The notes under the pieces were generated by a model. It did no database searches and was not told where the DNA came from. It worked only from the letters and a program-made list of their open reading frames with translations. A DNA stretch of 33,391 nucleotides. It comes from a candidate division TM6 bacterium GW2011_GWF2_37_49 (GTDB lineage Bacteria; Babelota; Babeliae; Babelales; RVW-14). The DNA lies in the NCBI GenBank assembly GCA_945861145.1, contig CAMATL010000012.1:1-33391 (forward strand). Reading direction: 5' to 3'. The first letter of the stretch is position 1, and each line of letters begins with the position of its first letter. Of the stretch, positions 31,387 through 33,391 are shown piece after piece. Made by a program: the position numbers and the translations under genes.

Positions 31387-31422
31387 TTTTGTAACTCCCC
31401 AGGTATCTGGGGAGTTACAAAA
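31387..31422. terminator. Perfect 16-bp hairpin, possible terminator
   Basis: TTTTGTAACTCCCCAG and its exact complement around a GTAT loop, downstream of the minus-strand ATPase gene. The U tract after the stem is poor, so the role is uncertain. Confidence 0.5.
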
Positions 31423-31508
31423 CTAGACCCAAGATTTGAAGCAATGAAGAATTATGGGGTTATTTCAAATGTTCACTAATCTAAAACTGTCCGAAGTATT
31501 GCTATGAA

Positions 31509-32741
31509 TTAGAGGCCATCCCACAAAATACTAATTGGGTGTGCAAAAAGCTTTTCATCAAAAGGAAGCGACTGAGCACCTCCATACAAAACTATTCCCT
31601 GCACAAATTTCTTGCCAAGCTTGTCTCTTAAATAAATCAGTCCTTTAAGATCATCACGAGTCACCGTAGTACTACTTTTTATTTCGATACCAACAACATT
31701 ACCAGAACGGTCTTCTAGAATAATGTCAACTTCATGACCTTGCACAGTCCTAAAATGATAAAGTTGAACGCTTATTTTGCTCCATGTTGCCTGTTTTTTC
31801 AACTCGCTGACTACAAAGTTTTCGACAATTTTACCCATCATTACGCTCTCTTTGAGCGCCCTTGTGACGTTAAAATCTAGCAAATAAGCGAGCAATCCTG
31901 AATCCACTAAATACATTTTTGGGGATTTGACGAAACGCAACGTTAGATTTGAACTCCATGCCAATTGTTTATTGATGATAAAAACAGCCTCAAGAAGAGC
32001 TAAGTAGCGATGAACTGTTTTAGCAACAAGCTTGCTGTCACGCGAAATATCAGCTGTGTTGAGCAGTCCTGAAGCACGACTAGCCAATATCTTTAATAAG
32101 TTTGGCAGTTCCGTGAGCTTCTCAATATTGGCAAGATCTTTAATATCTTTTTGTAGTAAAAGATTAAGGTAACTACGCATCCAAGCTTCACAGTCCTCTT
32201 CATCAAATGACTGAAGGCTTGGGTAGCCACCTATAAGTATTTTTTTGTATAAATCTTCTTTTGATAATGGCTGCTGAGAAAGACTAAGCGCCGTTCCTGC
32301 AAAAACGGTATCAATAAAAAATTCCTTTCTCCCCATAATCTCGCCTTGAGAAAGAGGCATAAGATCAATAATTTCCATTCTTCCGGCGAGAGAATCCCCT
32401 AGGCGAGGAATGAGGAGGGGGTTGGCTGATCCCGTAAGAAGATACCGGCCAGGTTCACGATTTTTATCAACATCACTTTTGATAGCTAAAAATAGCTCTG
32501 GCAAGCGTTGTATCTCGTCGATAATAACTGGTTTTTTGACATTGGCAATGAACTCTGCACCATTACTTTTTGCCGCCAAATAAGTGATTTCATCGTCAAA
32601 CGTTAAGTACGTGTACTTTTTTTTATCAAGTAACTCTCGAACGAGTGTTGTCTTACCAACTTGCCGAGCACCATTTAATAAGACAATTGGACTGCGCCCA
32701 AGCGCTTTTTCTAGCTTGTCTTGTATGGTTCTTTTCAGCAT
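31509..32741 (-). CDS. AAA ATPase with DUF4143 domain
   Basis: A 410-residue ATPase of the AAA_14/DUF4143 group, common in accessory genome parts with no settled function. Walker A is GARQVGKT (residues 24-31) and Walker B is VIIDEIQ (72-78, Asp75-Glu76); LLTGSANPLL supplies the sensor-1 region. The C-terminal DUF4143 part has a restriction-nuclease-like pattern, EVDIILED then GIEIKSS (about 333-355), as in PD-(D/E)XK folds. Length is normal and the gene is intact. Upstream, within 65 bases, are two copies of an operator-like sequence at exactly 22-base spacing. The copies overlap the place where a promoter must lie, so the gene is probably tightly repressed or self-regulated. The mobile-element-like repeats on both sides suggest horizontal gain. 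Confidence 0.9.
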   Translation of the reverse strand: MLKRTIQDKLEKALGRSPIVLLNGARQVGKTTLVRELLDKKKYTYLTFDDEITYLAAKSNGAEFIANVKKPVIIDEIQRLPELFLAIKSDVDKNREPGRYLLTGSANPLLIPRLGDSLAGRMEIIDLMPLSQGEIMGRKEFFIDTVFAGTALSLSQQPLSKEDLYKKILIGGYPSLQSFDEEDCEAWMRSYLNLLLQKDIKDLANIEKLTELPNLLKILASRASGLLNTADISRDSKLVAKTVHRYLALLEAVFIINKQLAWSSNLTLRFVKSPKMYLVDSGLLAYLLDFNVTRALKESVMMGKIVENFVVSELKKQATWSKISVQLYHFRTVQGHEVDIILEDRSGNVVGIEIKSSTTVTRDDLKGLIYLRDKLGKKFVQGIVLYGGAQSLPFDEKLFAHPISILWDGL

Positions 32742-32764
32742 AAAGCCCCCTTTTTGTAAATTAC

Positions 32765-32802
32765 GACAACAACTGTCAGAAATTATGACAACAACTGTCA
32801 GA
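32765..32802 (-). promoter_or_regulatory. Tandem operator-like sites upstream of the ATPase
   Basis: GACAACAACTGTCAGA occurs at 32765-32780 and 32787-32802. Each contains the inverted repeat GACA-ACAAC-TGTC. The 22-base spacing is about two helical turns, so two dimers would bind the same DNA face. They lie 24-61 bases upstream of the ATPase start codon. Confidence 0.65.
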
Positions 32803-32983
32803 TTTTACAATCACACGTTAAAAAAGGCTCCTAATTGCGATTTTCAACATGTTTTTTTATATTAATTATTTTAATTTATAGCTCAAATACATACCAATAA
32901 ATTTGTTTTGATTTCTTTTAGAGTAGCTACTAGTGAGTAAATCCTGCCTGCCCTCGGCTTGATCGAGGGGCGAGCGGACGAAG

Positions 32984-33034
32984 GGTAGTTTATCCTGAAC
33001 CTCGAGCTCGACGAGAGGTCGAAGGAGGATTGAA
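32984..33034. repeat. Dispersed GGTAGTTTATCCTGA repeat, copy 2
   Basis: GGTAGTTTATCCTGAACCTC followed by CTCGACGAGAGGTCGAAGGA. Matches 525-590 apart from short duplications in that copy. It sits in a 600-base gene-free stretch (32742-33340) that also holds operators, the two-hairpin element and a terminator. Confidence 0.75.
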
Positions 33035-33140
33035 GAATTTTATTAAATGGCCAGACGGAGCCGTAGGCGTAGCTGGCCTTATGTTGCGGCCAAATGCGCG
33101 CGTTTTTTGCGGCGCAGCGCGAAACCGTTCAAGCGCAAGG

Positions 33141-33237
33141 GGGATATGGGGCACCGCCCCATAAACGTCGGGGGTCCAGGGGGGCTGTCGTTACACAGCC
33201 CCATTGGAACGCATTTAAAAAGATAATTTAAAAAAAA
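33141..33237. repeat. Two-hairpin element, copy B
   Basis: Hairpin 1 is TATGGGGC/GCCCCATA (33145-33152 with 33156-33163). Hairpin 2 is GGGGCTGT/ACAGCCCC (33181-33188 with 33195-33202) with loop CGTTAC. The same ATTTAAAAAGA tail follows. Same orientation as copy A at 30638. The 100 bases before it are GC-rich without a coding frame. Confidence 0.8.
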
Positions 33238-33247
33238 TATTAAAAAA

Positions 33248-33279
33248 AGAAGGTCACAGTTTTTAAGCTGTGACCTTCT
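33248..33279 (-). terminator. Terminator of the gene entering from the right edge
   Basis: A 12-bp stem AGAAGGTCACAG/CTGTGACCTTCT; the minus strand continues into TTTTTTT. It ends a minus-strand transcript coming from beyond base 33391. Confidence 0.85.
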
Positions 33280-33340
33280 CTAAAAAAAGAAAAATAAAAT
33301 TAATAAAAATAAAAAAATTAATAAAAATTAAAATAAAAAA

Positions 33341-33391
33341 TTATACGTTTATAGAATTGAATTGTTGTTGAACCACTGGGAAAGCTGACAG
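33341..33391 (-). CDS. 3' end of a gene cut by the window edge
   Basis: The last 16 codons of a possible minus-strand gene (ending VVQQQFNSINV, TAA at 33341-33343). The strong minus-strand terminator 60 bases further supports a real gene end. Too short to identify. Confidence 0.45.
   Translation of the reverse strand: MSAFPVVQQQFNSINV

Noticed and set aside
1-33391. tRNA, rRNA, CRISPR arrays
   Set aside because: No cloverleaf with a TTCGA-type arm, no rRNA core sequence and no regularly spaced direct repeats were seen by eye; a tRNAscan or CRISPR finder was not available.

Overview
The window reads as a bacterial chromosome segment with moderate-to-low GC. The organism looks like a diderm (LPS-export permease family, MCE/MlaD protein, type II secretion pseudopilins) with a host-dependent lifestyle. 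Reasons are the many short Sec-exported proteins without recognisable family, an ankyrin-repeat protein that ends in a eukaryotic-type CaaX box, decayed transposons and several gene remnants. My best guess is Candidatus Dependentiae (TM6) or a similar protist-associated lineage. This is inferred from gene style, not from a marker gene.

Left part (1-9870). A grpE 3' end is followed by pssA, an HtrA-like protease translationally coupled to a TlyA-type rRNA methyltransferase, an exported HD-domain protein and, convergent to it, an exported protein of unknown family. A minus-strand run glmM - DUF502 membrane protein - LptF/LptG-family permease and a LysE-type exporter complete this mainly housekeeping section.

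Middle (9870-21900). A phage-type HTH/S24 repressor lacks the catalytic serine. Next come a probably frameshifted small exported protein, rnhB and a partner of unknown function, and an exported unknown protein. A minus-strand operon of type II secretion/pilus assembly genes follows in the order gspF-gspG-gspH-gspI-gspJ-gspK and runs into an MCE/MlaD-like protein. The gspJ-like leader peptide contains an inserted dispersed repeat. An exported unknown protein is divergent from gspF.

Transport block (21914-25892). A minus-strand operon encodes an ABC_sub_bind-type binding protein, an M20 amidohydrolase/peptidase, a permease and an ATPase. It looks like an uptake-and-deacylation module for amino-acid-like substrates.

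Accessory right end (26000-33391). This holds an internally deleted IS30-type element with both ends, a further solo IS30 end, an exported unknown protein, and the ankyrin/CaaX candidate effector. It also holds two decayed gene remnants, an Rpn-type nuclease tail joined to a truncated IS3 element, several dispersed hairpin repeats, a lipoprotein-type tyrosine phosphatase and an AAA ATPase (DUF4143) behind tandem operator-like sites. Two copies of a two-hairpin element whose stems covary flank the last two genes. The most interesting candidate is the exported ankyrin protein with a C-terminal CVIS. It may be an effector that leaves through the Sec/type II pathway whose pseudopilin genes are in the same window, and is then prenylated by the host.
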